Notes: generated by a model from the letters alone, not told the origin. Shown: positions 1 through 7,213, counted from the first letter of the stretch. The stretch: 45,433 nucleotides of DNA from Pseudomonadota bacterium (GCA_021848725.1 JAJZTS010000012.1:1-45433); one strand, 5' to 3'. Program-made: numbers and translations.

Positions 1-137
1 CCACCGAGGCCGAGGTCGACCGGGTGATCCAGGTCGTGCCGGAGATCGTCGCGCAACTGCGCAAGCTGTCGCCCTACTGGGGCGAGACCGGCCCGGTCGA
101 GGAACCGGACAAGGCCTTCGCGCCGACCTATGCCTAG
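1..137 (+). CDS. nifS: Cysteine desulfurase NifS, C-terminal end (gene starts outside the window)
   Basis: Only the last 44 codons are present, read from base 3 to the TAG at 135-137. The peptide contains TEAEVDRVIQVVPEIV followed by LRKLSPYWGE, which matches the C-terminal helix and tail of NifS-type cysteine desulfurases. NifS removes sulfur from cysteine to build Fe-S clusters for nitrogenase. The call relies mostly on context: nifV, cysE, nifW, nifZ and nifM follow on the same strand, as in the classical nifUSV-cysE-WZM order. The stop codon overlaps the stop codon of the opposite-strand gene in the shared bases CTAG. A general IscS-type desulfurase is the alternative but is less likely here. 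Confidence 0.8.
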   Translation, partial: TEAEVDRVIQVVPEIVAQLRKLSPYWGETGPVEEPDKAFAPTYA

Positions 138-919
138 GTAGAAAATGGGCTTGAATGGGAAGTAATGAGCTGTGCGGCAAACTCATGGCTTCTATGAAGT
201 ATTGGTGCTATTGGCCAGCGTTGCTGCACAGTGATAGAGGCCGGAATGGATAACGCGTCTTCGATATCCGAAGAGGTAAGACCGTTCAATTCGCGGCACA
301 CCTCTAATGCAAGTGCTCTGCCTGCGGGTGATGGACTGCCGTCTGGTAGATTCCACCAAACAGTGCCGTCTAATGGGCATGGCTCTGTCGAGAACATTTG
401 CTCTGAATCGATAATTACAAATTCATGATTGACTGTTATCAGTTTCCCTGGCGGTTCATTTGCACCGAAGAGGCAAGCAGCAAACTCACTTTTGGGCCAA
501 TCCAGTATGTGCGTTACCTCGACGTCGTGTAACTCGTTAATTGAATGGGCATGCCTATCGATTAAGTCATGTATTGCGCAGTCGATTGAGCATGGCTGGG
601 GTTGATGCTCTTCCATGAACCAGTGGGCCGCATGGATTCTTGAATCATGGCTGCCTAATTCTTTTGCGCTCTCTATATCAAGCTGTATGAAGGTCGAGCT
701 TTGGCATGACCATCCCATTTTTTGGGCGATGCGAGCGAAAACAATTTCGCGGTATGCATAGAAATCGCTTCTAAGTTTCGTCAGCCATTTATTGCCTTCC
801 TTGTCTGTGCCTAACCAGAAATCATTTTGGGGCGGGCCGGGTGTGAGAAATTTCTCCCACTGCCAGCCGTTGGTACCGATGACCAACGGCAGGTCTTTGA
901 TGAGTGGAAAAGAAGGCAT
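134..919 (-). CDS. HipA-like kinase-fold protein, third gene of a higBA module
   Basis: A protein of about 261 residues starting at the ATG at 919, four bases beyond the end of the antitoxin gene; the upstream in-frame extension to 994 would run into that gene. The N-terminal part, with WLGTDKEGNKWLTK and then YREIVFARIAQ, resembles the lysine and glutamate strands of HipA/PI3-4-kinase-like folds. The later stretch EFVIIDSEQMF could be the metal-binding Asp strand. The loop expected to carry the catalytic Asp/Asn (around FGANEPPGK) is not canonical, so activity is uncertain. Base composition is clearly more AT-rich than the nif genes on both sides, suggesting recent arrival. It may be a third toxin-antitoxin component or an effector. 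Family assignment is tentative. Confidence 0.5.
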   Translation of the reverse strand: MPSFPLIKDLPLVIGTNGWQWEKFLTPGPPQNDFWLGTDKEGNKWLTKLRSDFYAYREIVFARIAQKMGWSCQSSTFIQLDIESAKELGSHDSRIHAAHWFMEEHQPQPCSIDCAIHDLIDRHAHSINELHDVEVTHILDWPKSEFAACLFGANEPPGKLITVNHEFVIIDSEQMFSTEPCPLDGTVWWNLPDGSPSPAGRALALEVCRELNGLTSSDIEDALSIPASITVQQRWPIAPILHRSHEFAAQLITSHSSPFST

Positions 920-923
920 GCTT

Positions 924-1253
924 TTACGCCGCGATCGGTTGGATTTCTTTCTCGATCTTCTTCGCCAGGGTCTTCTGTGCGACTTTGATCTCATAGGCGG
1001 TTTGCAGGTTCATCCAGCTTTGCACGTCGCCGCCGAAGTAACGCACCAGGCGCATCGCGGTGTCCACCGTGATGCCGCGCCGTTCCAGCACGATGTCGTT
1101 GATGCGCGAGGCCGGTACCTTCAAGGCCTGGGCCAGGGCATTGGCGCTCAGACCTAGGGGCTTGAGGAAATCCTCGCGCAGGATTTCACCGGGGTGTATT
1201 GGCCGCATGCCATTGGCGGGGGAGGGAATGCTCATCTCGGTCATCTCAATCAT
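924..1253 (-). CDS. higA: HigA-type antitoxin, XRE family DNA-binding protein
   Basis: About 109 residues. After a short leader, PIHPGEILREDFLKPLGLSA is the signature opening of HigA/VapI antitoxins. It is followed by a helix-turn-helix (ALAQALKVPASRINDIVLERRGIT) and the FGGDVQSWMNLQ segment typical of the family. It should neutralise HigB and repress its own promoter by binding the palindrome upstream of higB. The start is chosen at 1253, 8 bases after the higB stop; in-frame ATGs at 1244 and 1235 are possible. Its 3' end is 4 bases from the HipA-like gene, so the three genes read as one unit (higB, higA, HipA-like). Gene order toxin-first is normal for HigBA. Confidence 0.88.
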   Translation of the reverse strand: MIEMTEMSIPSPANGMRPIHPGEILREDFLKPLGLSANALAQALKVPASRINDIVLERRGITVDTAMRLVRYFGGDVQSWMNLQTAYEIKVAQKTLAKKIEKEIQPIAA

Positions 1254-1261
1254 CTCTCGTT

Positions 1262-1540
1262 TCAGTGATAGTCCACGATCTCCGCGTCGTGGACGCCATC
1301 TTCCCGCCAGACGAAGCACAGCCGCCATTGCTCGTTGATGCGGATGCTGTGTTGGCCCTCGCGGTCGCCGGACAACTTTTCCAGCCGGTTGCCGGGCGGG
1401 GCGCGCAGCGCATCCAGGCTGGCCACGCTGTCGAGTTGCTGTAGCTTGCGCTCCGCGACGGCGGTGATATTGGCGAACCGTTTGACCCGCTTACCCGCGA
1501 AAAGATCGGCGGTGTCCTTGTCGGCGAAGGATATGATCAT
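1262..1540 (-). CDS. higB: HigB-type mRNA interferase toxin (RelE superfamily)
   Basis: A 92-residue protein with the HigB/RelE pattern: MIISFADKDTADLFAGK at the start, the middle motif LRAPPGNRLEKLSGDR, then SIRINEQWRLCFVW and a final EIVDYH. The basic and aromatic residues in those last two blocks are the usual catalytic and substrate-contacting positions of ribosome-dependent mRNA endonucleases of this family. It is followed directly by higA. A TATAAT -10 box lies only about 8 bases upstream of the ATG, so the transcript may be nearly leaderless. No frameshift or missing motif was seen, so the toxin looks intact. Confidence 0.9.
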   Translation of the reverse strand: MIISFADKDTADLFAGKRVKRFANITAVAERKLQQLDSVASLDALRAPPGNRLEKLSGDREGQHSIRINEQWRLCFVWREDGVHDAEIVDYH

Positions 1541-1548
1541 GCGTGAAT

Positions 1549-1572
1549 ATTATACCGTTTACCGGTAAACGC
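1549..1572 (-). promoter_or_regulatory. higBA promoter with perfect palindromic operator
   Basis: The 16-base sequence CGTTTACCGGTAAACG is a perfect palindrome at about 1557-1572. Immediately downstream, on the minus strand, is a consensus TATAAT -10 box (about 1550-1555) in front of higB. The palindrome fills the region between -35 and -10, the expected place for autorepression by HigA. Coordinates may be off by one base. Seen directly; the regulatory role is inferred from HigBA families. Confidence 0.7.
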
Positions 1573-1708
1573 AATATCCGGCAGCGGCGCCGTGGCGATT
1601 GTCGCAAACCCTACGTAGTCCGATCCGACGTGCTGTTGTCTACCCTGGTTGGCGCCATGGGGATATAAATTCCCTTTTATTTACAGGTTGTTAGCAAATT
1701 CTCTTGGC

Positions 1709-1724
1709 TGGCATGCGGCTTGCA
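1709..1724 (+). promoter_or_regulatory. Sigma-54 (-24/-12) promoter upstream of nifV
   Basis: The sequence TGGCATGCGGCTTGCA matches the RpoN consensus TGGCAY-N5-TTGCW, with the invariant GG (1710-1711) and GC (1722-1723) separated by exactly 10 bases. Transcription would start near 1735, making the ATG at 1763 the natural nifV start. No perfect NifA activator site (TGT-N10-ACA) was found upstream. A one-mismatch version, TGT-N10-ACG, lies at 1601-1616, at a plausible distance. Confidence 0.8.
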
Positions 1725-1762
1725 GATGATTGGGCATGGCAATCCACGACGGAAACCCGATC

Positions 1763-2911
1763 ATGACCGCCCGCACCATCACCATCGACGACACCACGCT
1801 CCGCGACGGCGAGCAGTCGGCCGGTGTCGCCTTCACGCTGGACGAGAAGCTGGACATCGCGCGCCGGCTCGATGCGCTGGGCGTGCCGGAATTGGAGGTC
1901 GGCATTCCGGCCATGGGCGATGGCGAGTGCGAGGGCATTCGTGCCGTGGCCGCGTTGAATCTCTCGGCCAGGCTGGTGGTGTGGAGCCGCATGCATGCCG
2001 GCGATCTGGCGGCCTGCCGCAATATGCGGGTGGATATGGTCGATCTGTCCATCCCGGTGTCCGACATTCATCTCGCCAAGAAACTGAAACGCGACCGGGC
2101 TTGGGTGTTGCAGACCGTGCGCGACATGGTGCCGCGGGCCTTGGACATGGGGCTGGAGGTGATCGTCGGGGCCGAGGACGCCTCGCGCGCCGACCCCGAA
2201 TTCCTGTTGCGTGTGGCCGATGCCGCACAGGCGGCCGGCGCCCGCCGGTTCCGCTATGCCGATACCTTGGGCGTGATGGAACCGTTCGGCGTGAGCGAGG
2301 CGATCGCCACTTTGCGCGGCGTGGTCGATCTGGAGATCGAGATGCACGCGCACGACGATCTCGGCCTGGCCACGGCCAATACCCTGGCCGCCTGCCGCGC
2401 CGGTGCGAGCCACGTCAATACCACGGTGAACGGCCTGGGCGAGCGGGCCGGTAATGCGCCGTTGGAGGAGGTGGCCTTGGGTCTGAGCAAGCTCTACGGC
2501 CTGGACACCGGCGTCGATCTGAGCGATTTCCCGGCGCTGTCGGAACGGGTGGCCACGGCCTCCGGTCGGCCGGTGCCGTGGCAGAAGAGCGTGGTCGGCG
2601 AGGGCGCCTTCACCCACGAGGCCGGCATCCATGTCGACGGCCTGCTCAAGGACCCGGAGACCTATCAGGGCTTCGACCCGAGCGAGGTGGGCCGCAGCCA
2701 TAAGCTGGTGCTGGGCAAGCATTCCGGCTCGAGCGGGGTGATCGCGGCCTTTGCCCGCATGGGCCTGAACCTGAGCCAGGCCGATGCTCGCGAACTGTTG
2801 CAGGACATCCGCGCCTTCGCCGAGAAGGCCAAGCGCTCGCCGGCCGATCACGAGTTGCTGTTCATCTATCAGCGCTTGATCAGCCGCAGCGCACCGGAAG
2901 CGATGCACTGA
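1763..2911 (+). CDS. nifV: Homocitrate synthase NifV
   Basis: A 382-residue protein condensing acetyl-CoA and 2-oxoglutarate to homocitrate, the organic ligand of the nitrogenase FeMo cofactor. The N-terminus [16 protein letters not shown] carries the DRE-TIM metallolyase signature. [16 protein letters not shown] holds the metal-binding HxH-type histidines, and the glycine-rich motif [19 protein letters not shown] is typical of homocitrate/isopropylmalate synthases. The length is usual for NifV and shorter than LeuA, which has an extra regulatory domain. The start at 1763 has a GGA-type ribosome site and lies just after the predicted sigma-54 transcription start; the in-frame ATG at 1736 would be leaderless. 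cysE follows after 11 bases. Confidence 0.95.
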   Translation: MTARTITIDDTTLRDGEQSAGVAFTLDEKLDIARRLDALGVPELEVGIPAMGDGECEGIRAVAALNLSARLVVWSRMHAGDLAACRNMRVDMVDLSIPVSDIHLAKKLKRDRAWVLQTVRDMVPRALDMGLEVIVGAEDASRADPEFLLRVADAAQAAGARRFRYADTLGVMEPFGVSEAIATLRGVVDLEIEMHAHDDLGLATANTLAACRAGASHVNTTVNGLGERAGNAPLEEVALGLSKLYGLDTGVDLSDFPALSERVATASGRPVPWQKSVVGEGAFTHEAGIHVDGLLKDPETYQGFDPSEVGRSHKLVLGKHSGSSGVIAAFARMGLNLSQADARELLQDIRAFAEKAKRSPADHELLFIYQRLISRSAPEAMH

Positions 2912-2922
2912 AGGAGACGGAC

Positions 2923-3696
2923 ATGGACCAGGCCCTGACGACTGCCACGACTGCACCACCGGCACCGAGCTTGTTCGCGCTGTTGCGGGAAGACATCGAC
3001 TGCGTGTTCCAGCGTGACCCGGCGGCGCGCTCCCGGTTCGAGGTGATCACCACCTACCCCGGTGTGCACGCCATCCTGTTTTATCGCATCGCCCATCGCT
3101 TTTGGCTGCGCGGCCTGCGCTATCCCGCCCGCTTTCTGGCCTACCTGGCCCGGCTGGTCACCAATATCGACATCCACCCTGGCGCCCGCATCGGCCGCCG
3201 CTTCTTCATCGATCACGGCGCCGGCGTGGTGATCGGCGAGACGGCGGAGATCGGCGACGGCGTGACCCTGTATCACGGCGTTACCCTGGGCGGCACGACC
3301 TGGAGCAAGGGCAAGCGCCACCCGACTCTGGGTGATGGCGTCGTGGTCGGGGCCGGCGCCAAGATTCTGGGCGCCATTTTGATCGGCGAGCGGGTGCGGG
3401 TCGGCGCCAACTCGGTGGTGGTCAAGGACGTGCCGGCCGACCGCACCGTGGTCGGCATTCCCGGCCGGGTGGTGGTGCGCTTGGATGCGGTAGGCGAGAA
3501 CCCGCTGGGCATGAACCTCGATCATCACCTGATCCCCGACCCGGTCGGCAAGGCCATCGCCTGCCTGATGGAGCGGATCGAGGTGCTGGAGGCGCGGCTG
3601 CGCGACCAGGGCGAAGCGGTCGACGGCCAGTGCGGCCTCTGCGAGGCCGACGATCTGTGCGGTACCGAGACCGCGCGCAAAATCAGAAAGGGTTGA
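2923..3696 (+). CDS. cysE: Serine O-acetyltransferase (nif-linked CysE)
   Basis: A 257-residue enzyme making O-acetylserine from serine and acetyl-CoA, the committed step of cysteine synthesis. In nif clusters it feeds cysteine to NifS. The middle of the protein is a left-handed hexapeptide repeat with the classic [19 protein letters not shown] and GVTLGGT segments holding the active-site histidines. The N-terminal helical SAT region is present ([18 protein letters not shown]). The C-terminus carries an added tail with three cysteines spaced as [10 protein letters not shown] (about bases 3630-3662), not part of the catalytic fold. A ribosome site (AAGGAGACGGAC) precedes the ATG, 11 bases after nifV. 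The next gene starts 3 bases after its stop. Confidence 0.93.
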   Translation: MDQALTTATTAPPAPSLFALLREDIDCVFQRDPAARSRFEVITTYPGVHAILFYRIAHRFWLRGLRYPARFLAYLARLVTNIDIHPGARIGRRFFIDHGAGVVIGETAEIGDGVTLYHGVTLGGTTWSKGKRHPTLGDGVVVGAGAKILGAILIGERVRVGANSVVVKDVPADRTVVGIPGRVVVRLDAVGENPLGMNLDHHLIPDPVGKAIACLMERIEVLEARLRDQGEAVDGQCGLCEADDLCGTETARKIRKG

Positions 3697-3699
3697 GCG

Positions 3700-4215
3700 A
3701 TGGACTTGATGGATTTCGATCAAGCAGGCCTGTATTTCGACGAGCCGGTTCAGGCCGAGGTGGAGGCCTTGATCGCCGAGGCCGGCGCCGAATACGGCGA
3801 GGCGGCGGCCGAGCCGCTGCTGCACAAGGCCTATTTCCTGGCACCGGAATCGCTGATGGTGCTGGTAGCCCTGTATCGCTACTACTTCTACCAGCATCGG
3901 CTGGACGACGCCTTGCTGGTGGCGGCACGGGCGATGGCCATCGTCGGCCGCCGCTTGGGTTTTCCCGACGACTGGCGGCAGCTGCATCCCGGTTTTCTCG
4001 GCCAAGGCGTGCTGCGCTCGATGGGCCTGCTGCGCTTCTACCTGAACGTGCTCAAGGCCGCCGGTTACATCAACCTGCGTCTGGGCCGGATCGGCGAGGG
4101 CCGGGCGATGATCGAGAAACTGATCGAGATGGACAGCCATGACCGCATGGGCGGCAAGGCGCTGCTGGAGACGGTCGTCGCCGCCGTCGCGGCCCGTATC
4201 GAGGAAGCCGCCTGA
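3700..4215 (+). CDS. Nif-cluster tetratricopeptide-like protein
   Basis: A 171-residue, soluble, helix-rich protein. It has a TPR-like helical pair (AEPLLHKAYFLAPESLMVLVALYRYYFYQHRLDDALLVAARAM is split here by description: helix A about residues 44-61, helix B about 62-86). A further helical repeat runs near residues 117-143 (LKAAGYINLRLGRIGEGRAM). TPR proteins act as protein-protein adaptors. Its placement, 3 bases after cysE and before nifW, implies a helper role in nitrogenase assembly or in bringing the cysteine-supplying enzymes together. No enzymatic motif, signal peptide or membrane segment is visible. The exact role is unknown to me. Confidence 0.75.
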   Translation: MDLMDFDQAGLYFDEPVQAEVEALIAEAGAEYGEAAAEPLLHKAYFLAPESLMVLVALYRYYFYQHRLDDALLVAARAMAIVGRRLGFPDDWRQLHPGFLGQGVLRSMGLLRFYLNVLKAAGYINLRLGRIGEGRAMIEKLIEMDSHDRMGGKALLETVVAAVAARIEEAA

Positions 4216-4282
4216 ATACTGCGATAGCGCCGCTTGCGATGAGACCCCCCCCCCGATCAATCCTCTTTACTGGAGACATGAA

Positions 4283-4690
4283 ATGGACGAGCTGACCCTG
4301 GACGAAGCCCTGGAAGAACTCTCCGCCGCCGAGGATTTCCTCGAATATTTCGGCGTGGCCTATGAACCGAGCGTGGTGCACGTGAACCGCTTGCACATCC
4401 TGCAGCGCTTTCACGACTACATGGCCCAGGCCAGCGAATTGCCCAAGGACGATGCGATGCGGCGCGAGCTGTTCGCCGGCTTGTTGAAGCAGGCCTATGA
4501 GGACTTCGTGCATTCCGACGCGCTGACCGAGAAGGTGTTCAAGGTCTTCCATATGCACGAGCCGCAGACCGCCTTCGTGCCGCTGACCGCCATCGGTGTC
4601 GCCCTGCCCAGCGCCGCGCCGGCGGCGGGCGGTTGCGGTTGCGGCAGCAGCAGCGGTTCCTGCGGCAGTTCGTCCATCGCTTCGCACTGA
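4283..4690 (+). CDS. nifW: Nitrogenase stabilising/protective protein NifW
   Basis: A 135-residue protein. The core matches NifW: LDEALEELSAAEDFLEYFGV, then NRLHILQRFHDYM, then LLKQAYEDFVHSDALTEKVF. NifW associates with the MoFe protein and helps its maturation and oxygen tolerance. The C-terminus is extended by a Gly/Ser/Cys-rich tail beginning GGCGCGSSSGSCGSSS, with three cysteines. That tail is not needed for the fold and might bind metal or anchor a cluster. The start at 4283 follows TGGAGACATGAA. nifZ begins 11 bases after the stop. Confidence 0.92.
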   Translation: MDELTLDEALEELSAAEDFLEYFGVAYEPSVVHVNRLHILQRFHDYMAQASELPKDDAMRRELFAGLLKQAYEDFVHSDALTEKVFKVFHMHEPQTAFVPLTAIGVALPSAAPAAGGCGCGSSSGSCGSSSIASH

Positions 4691-4701
4691 GCTTAGCCGC
4701 C

Positions 4702-5163
4702 ATGCTGCCCCGCTTCGATTATGGCAACGCTGTCCGGGTCACGCGCAACGTGCGCAACGACGGCACCTTCCCCGGCCTGGCCACGGGCAATTTGCTGGTC
4801 CGGCGCGGCAGTATCGGTTATGTGATGAACGTCGGCACCTTCTTGCAGGATCAGCTCATCTACACCGTGCACTTCCTCGATCAGAACCGCATCGTCGGCT
4901 GCCGGGAAGAAGAGTTGATCGGTGCCGACGAGCCCTGGGCGCCGAGCCAGTTCGAGACCCGCGAAAAGGTCAGCGCCAGGATCGCCCTGTCGCTGCAAGG
5001 CGCGGTGGTGGTGCCGGCCGGCACCGTGGGCGAGGTGTTCAAGGTGCTGCGCGATATGCCGGACGCCATACACTATCACGTGCATTTCCCCGGCCATGTC
5101 TTGCAGGTGCCGGAGAGCGCGCTCGATGCGGTGGAGCAGAAGGTGGAGGCCGGGGATGACTGA
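4702..5163 (+). CDS. nifZ: Nitrogenase maturation protein NifZ
   Basis: A 153-residue protein. It begins MLPRFDYGNAVRVTRNVRND, then RRGSIGYVMNVGTFLQDQLIYTVHF, the NifZ SH3-like beta-barrel. NifZ is a chaperone-like factor for P-cluster formation on the second half of the MoFe protein. The N-terminal barrel (about residues 9-75) is clear. A second related segment (about 88-140, with GAVVVPAGTVGEVFKV) gives the family's duplicated appearance. The gene overlaps nifM by 8 bases, implying translational coupling. No signal peptide or membrane segment is visible. Confidence 0.92.
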   Translation: MLPRFDYGNAVRVTRNVRNDGTFPGLATGNLLVRRGSIGYVMNVGTFLQDQLIYTVHFLDQNRIVGCREEELIGADEPWAPSQFETREKVSARIALSLQGAVVVPAGTVGEVFKVLRDMPDAIHYHVHFPGHVLQVPESALDAVEQKVEAGDD

Positions 5164-6001
5164 ACCGAATACGGTCGCCTACTTGATGCTCAAGACCGCG
5201 CAAAACCTCTATAGCCGTAATCCGCAGGAACTCAAGCCGGACGAGCAGGAGCGCGTGATGCGCATGGCCGACCGGCAATATGAGCTGGAAGAGCGCGTGC
5301 TGTCGGCGCCCGAAGCGAGAGAGGTGGTGGTGCCGGAGGCGACTGTGCAAGCCGCGCTGGCCGAGATCGCCGGGCGTTACCCGGACGAGGTCGACTTCCT
5401 CAACGATCTGAACGACAACGGGCTATCACGCCAGGGCTTCATCGCGGCGCTGGAGCGGGAAATGAAGGTCGATGCCATCATGGAAAAGGTGGCGACCCGA
5501 GCGGCCAAGGTGAGTGACATCGACGTCGAGCTTTACTACCACTACCACCCGGAACAATTCCAGCGCCCGGAAATCCGCCGCGCCCGGCATATCCTGGTCA
5601 CCATCAACGACGGCATCGTCGACAATACCCGTGAGGCGGCGCGGGCGCGAATCGAGGCCATCGCCCAACGCTTGGCCAAGGAGCCCAAGCGCTTCGAGGA
5701 ACAAGCGCTGAAGCACTCCGAATGTCCGACTGCGCTGCAAGGCGGTCTCTTGGGCGATGCGAAGCGCGGCCAGCTCTACCCCGAGTTGGACAAGGTGCTG
5801 TTCGACCTGCAGCCGGGCCAGCTCAGCGGCGTGATCGAAAGCGCACTCGGTTTCCACATCGTGCTATGCGAGTCGGTTGCGCCGGCCGGTGCGATGCCGA
5901 TCGGCCAAGTGCGCGATGCGGTGCGTACGCTGCTCGAATCCCGGCGGAAGAAGATCTGTCAGAAGGCGTGGCTGTCGGCGCTGAATAAAACGGCCGCCTA
6001 A
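5156..6001 (+). CDS. nifM: NifM, parvulin-type peptidyl-prolyl isomerase
   Basis: A 281-residue protein with a helical N-terminal half and a C-terminal parvulin rotamase domain (about residues 138-235). The domain is recognised from RRARHILVTINDG, FEEQALKHSECPTALQGGLLG, and the end GFHIVLCESV. NifM is required to mature NifH (Fe protein), probably by isomerising a proline bond. The ATG at 5156 lies inside the nifZ stop region (GATGACTGA). It is the last nif gene here. Downstream there is a GC-rich imperfect hairpin without a T-run, and then the decayed tRNA copy. No secretion signal was seen, consistent with a cytoplasmic NifM rather than a periplasmic SurA/PpiD relative. Confidence 0.92.
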   Translation: MTEPNTVAYLMLKTAQNLYSRNPQELKPDEQERVMRMADRQYELEERVLSAPEAREVVVPEATVQAALAEIAGRYPDEVDFLNDLNDNGLSRQGFIAALEREMKVDAIMEKVATRAAKVSDIDVELYYHYHPEQFQRPEIRRARHILVTINDGIVDNTREAARARIEAIAQRLAKEPKRFEEQALKHSECPTALQGGLLGDAKRGQLYPELDKVLFDLQPGQLSGVIESALGFHIVLCESVAPAGAMPIGQVRDAVRTLLESRRKKICQKAWLSALNKTAA

Positions 6002-6025
6002 ACCCGGCGCCTCGAAGGCGGGGGT

Positions 6026-6070
6026 GCTCCCGGCACGCCTCGAACGTGCGCGCCTCTGGTTAGGGGGTGA
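6026..6070 (-). pseudogene. Decayed copy of the tRNA-Arg 3' half (possible attachment-site scar)
   Basis: On the plus strand the segment starting GCTCCCGGCACG and continuing TCGAACGTGCG matches the 3' end and T-arm of the intact tRNA-Arg(CCU) at 7214-7289 at 22 of the first 25 positions, in the same orientation. The T-stem and TCGAA loop are preserved. The anticodon arm is degraded (CCTCTGGTTAGGGGG) and no D-arm or acceptor 5' strand can be found. It is therefore not a functional tRNA. Its position at the far side of cysC and two gene fragments, beyond the 3' end of the intact tRNA, is the geometry left by an element that integrated into the tRNA 3' end. Confidence 0.55.
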
Positions 6071-6095
6071 CTTTCTGCGTTGCCGAGGTAAATGA

Positions 6096-6719
6096 CTAAG
6101 TACTGGCCGGCTGCAGCCGGCGATGCGGCAGCCGCCTGGTGACATATTCGACCAGCTTGGCCAGGCTCTCGTCCATCGACTCTGACGCAGTGTTTACCGC
6201 CAGATCCGGGGCGAGGGGTTCTTCATAGGGTGCGCTAATGCCGGTGAAATCGGGCAGTTCGCCCGCGCGGGCCCTGCGATAAAGCCCCTTGGGGTCGCGC
6301 GCTTCGCATGTTGCCAGATCGGCGGCGACATGGATTTCGTGAAAACCAACGCGTCTTGCCGCCACCCTGGCCGCTTCTCGATCCGATCGGTAGGGCGAGA
6401 TAAAGGCGGTGATACAGATCAGCCCGGCATCGGCAAAGAGGGCGGCGACCTCTCCGACGCGGCGAATGTTCTCGGCCCGGTCCTTCGGGCTGAATCCAAG
6501 ATCGGCGTTGAGGCCATGACGGAGATTGTCGCCGTCGAGGGTATAGCAGGCGTAGCCAAGCGCCAGCAAGCGCCCTTCCAGGCCCATGGCCAGGGTGGAT
6601 TTGCCCGAGGCGGACAGACCGGTCAGCCAGATCACGGCGCCATCATGGCCGAAGCGTTGCTTGCGCTCGACGGCATCGATTAGGTGGGGAACCTCGGTGA
6701 GATGGAATGGCTTGGGCAT
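6096..6719 (-). CDS. cysC: Adenylylsulfate (APS) kinase
   Basis: A 207-residue enzyme that phosphorylates adenosine 5'-phosphosulfate to PAPS in sulfate assimilation or for sulfation. The P-loop GLSASGKST is at residues 34-42. LDGDNLRHGLNADLGFS is the APS-binding region, and FISPYRSDREAAR contains the serine that carries phosphate in this family. The C-terminal KGLYRRARAGELPDFTGIS and YEEP segments are also diagnostic. It stands alone, not fused to CysN and with no cysND nearby. It sits between the decayed and intact tRNA-Arg copies with fragments of sugar-modifying genes, which suggests arrival on an element, perhaps linked to sulfated polysaccharide. No strong ribosome site precedes the ATG. 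Confidence 0.93.
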   Translation of the reverse strand: MPKPFHLTEVPHLIDAVERKQRFGHDGAVIWLTGLSASGKSTLAMGLEGRLLALGYACYTLDGDNLRHGLNADLGFSPKDRAENIRRVGEVAALFADAGLICITAFISPYRSDREAARVAARRVGFHEIHVAADLATCEARDPKGLYRRARAGELPDFTGISAPYEEPLAPDLAVNTASESMDESLAKLVEYVTRRLPHRRLQPAST

Positions 6720-6797
6720 CGGATATTCGGTAAGCTGCTTTGGCTACGAGGATCGGATTTTGCAGTATTTGGAACCGGGCGGGTAGAAGAAGCGAGT

Positions 6798-6860
6798 GTG
6801 AAGGCAATGATCCTGGCGGCGGGCAAGGGGACGCGCATCCGGCCGCTGATGCTGGCCTGA
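6798..6860 (+). pseudogene. N-terminal remnant of a nucleotidyltransferase gene
   Basis: An in-frame GTG opens VKAMILAAGKGTRIRPLMLA and then meets TGA at 6858-6860. MKAMILAAGKGTRxRPLT is the start of sugar-nucleotide nucleotidyltransferases (RfbA/RmlA, GalU, MurU types), whose full proteins have over 200 residues. Only the nucleotide-binding loop remains, and the sequence after the stop does not continue the family in any frame I could see. It is a truncated remnant. Confidence 0.65.
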
Positions 6861-6890
6861 GCGGGTTTCCATGTCCCGGCGCGTTGCCGG

Positions 6891-7050
6891 TCAGTCCCGC
6901 GCTGTCTCCCGTTGGTCGAGAAACCGGCGCAACGCCTCGGGGTCGGCATCCATGATCAGCTCGAGGTTTTCGAGGATATCGTCGATGTCCCAATCCCACC
7001 AGGCGAGCCGAAGCATCAGTTCGACGGTGGCGGTCGGAACCAGAAGGAGC
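6891..7050 (-). pseudogene. C-terminal remnant of a hexapeptide (CatB-like) acetyltransferase gene
   Basis: The minus strand reads through LLVPTATVELMLRLAWWDWD, then IDDILENLELIMDADPEALRR, to a TGA at 6891-6893, with a TAG closing the frame upstream near 7050. The WWDW-(D/P)-I-x-x-I-x-x-N-L pattern followed by a short acidic helix is the C-terminal end of CatB/xenobiotic-type O-acetyltransferases. The left-handed beta-helix that should precede it is absent, so this is a fragment. An in-frame ATG at 7016 could make 41 residues, but no ribosome site supports it. Confidence 0.5.
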
Positions 7051-7213
7051 TATTCATCAAAGTTCGGCCATTCTCGCCAATAAGTTATCAAGACGCTGAT
7101 GCTGTATACACAGAGCGCACAAGCTTGTCACATCCAAATGCGACGGCGAAGGAATTTGCAAGCAATTCGGTGCAATTGACGACGCTAAACGGCTTGCATT
7201 GCAAGGGGGTTGG

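Noticed and set aside
6026-6070. A functional tRNA gene
   Set aside because: Only the T-arm and part of the anticodon arm resemble tRNA. The D-arm and the 5' acceptor strand are missing, so it is listed as a decayed copy.
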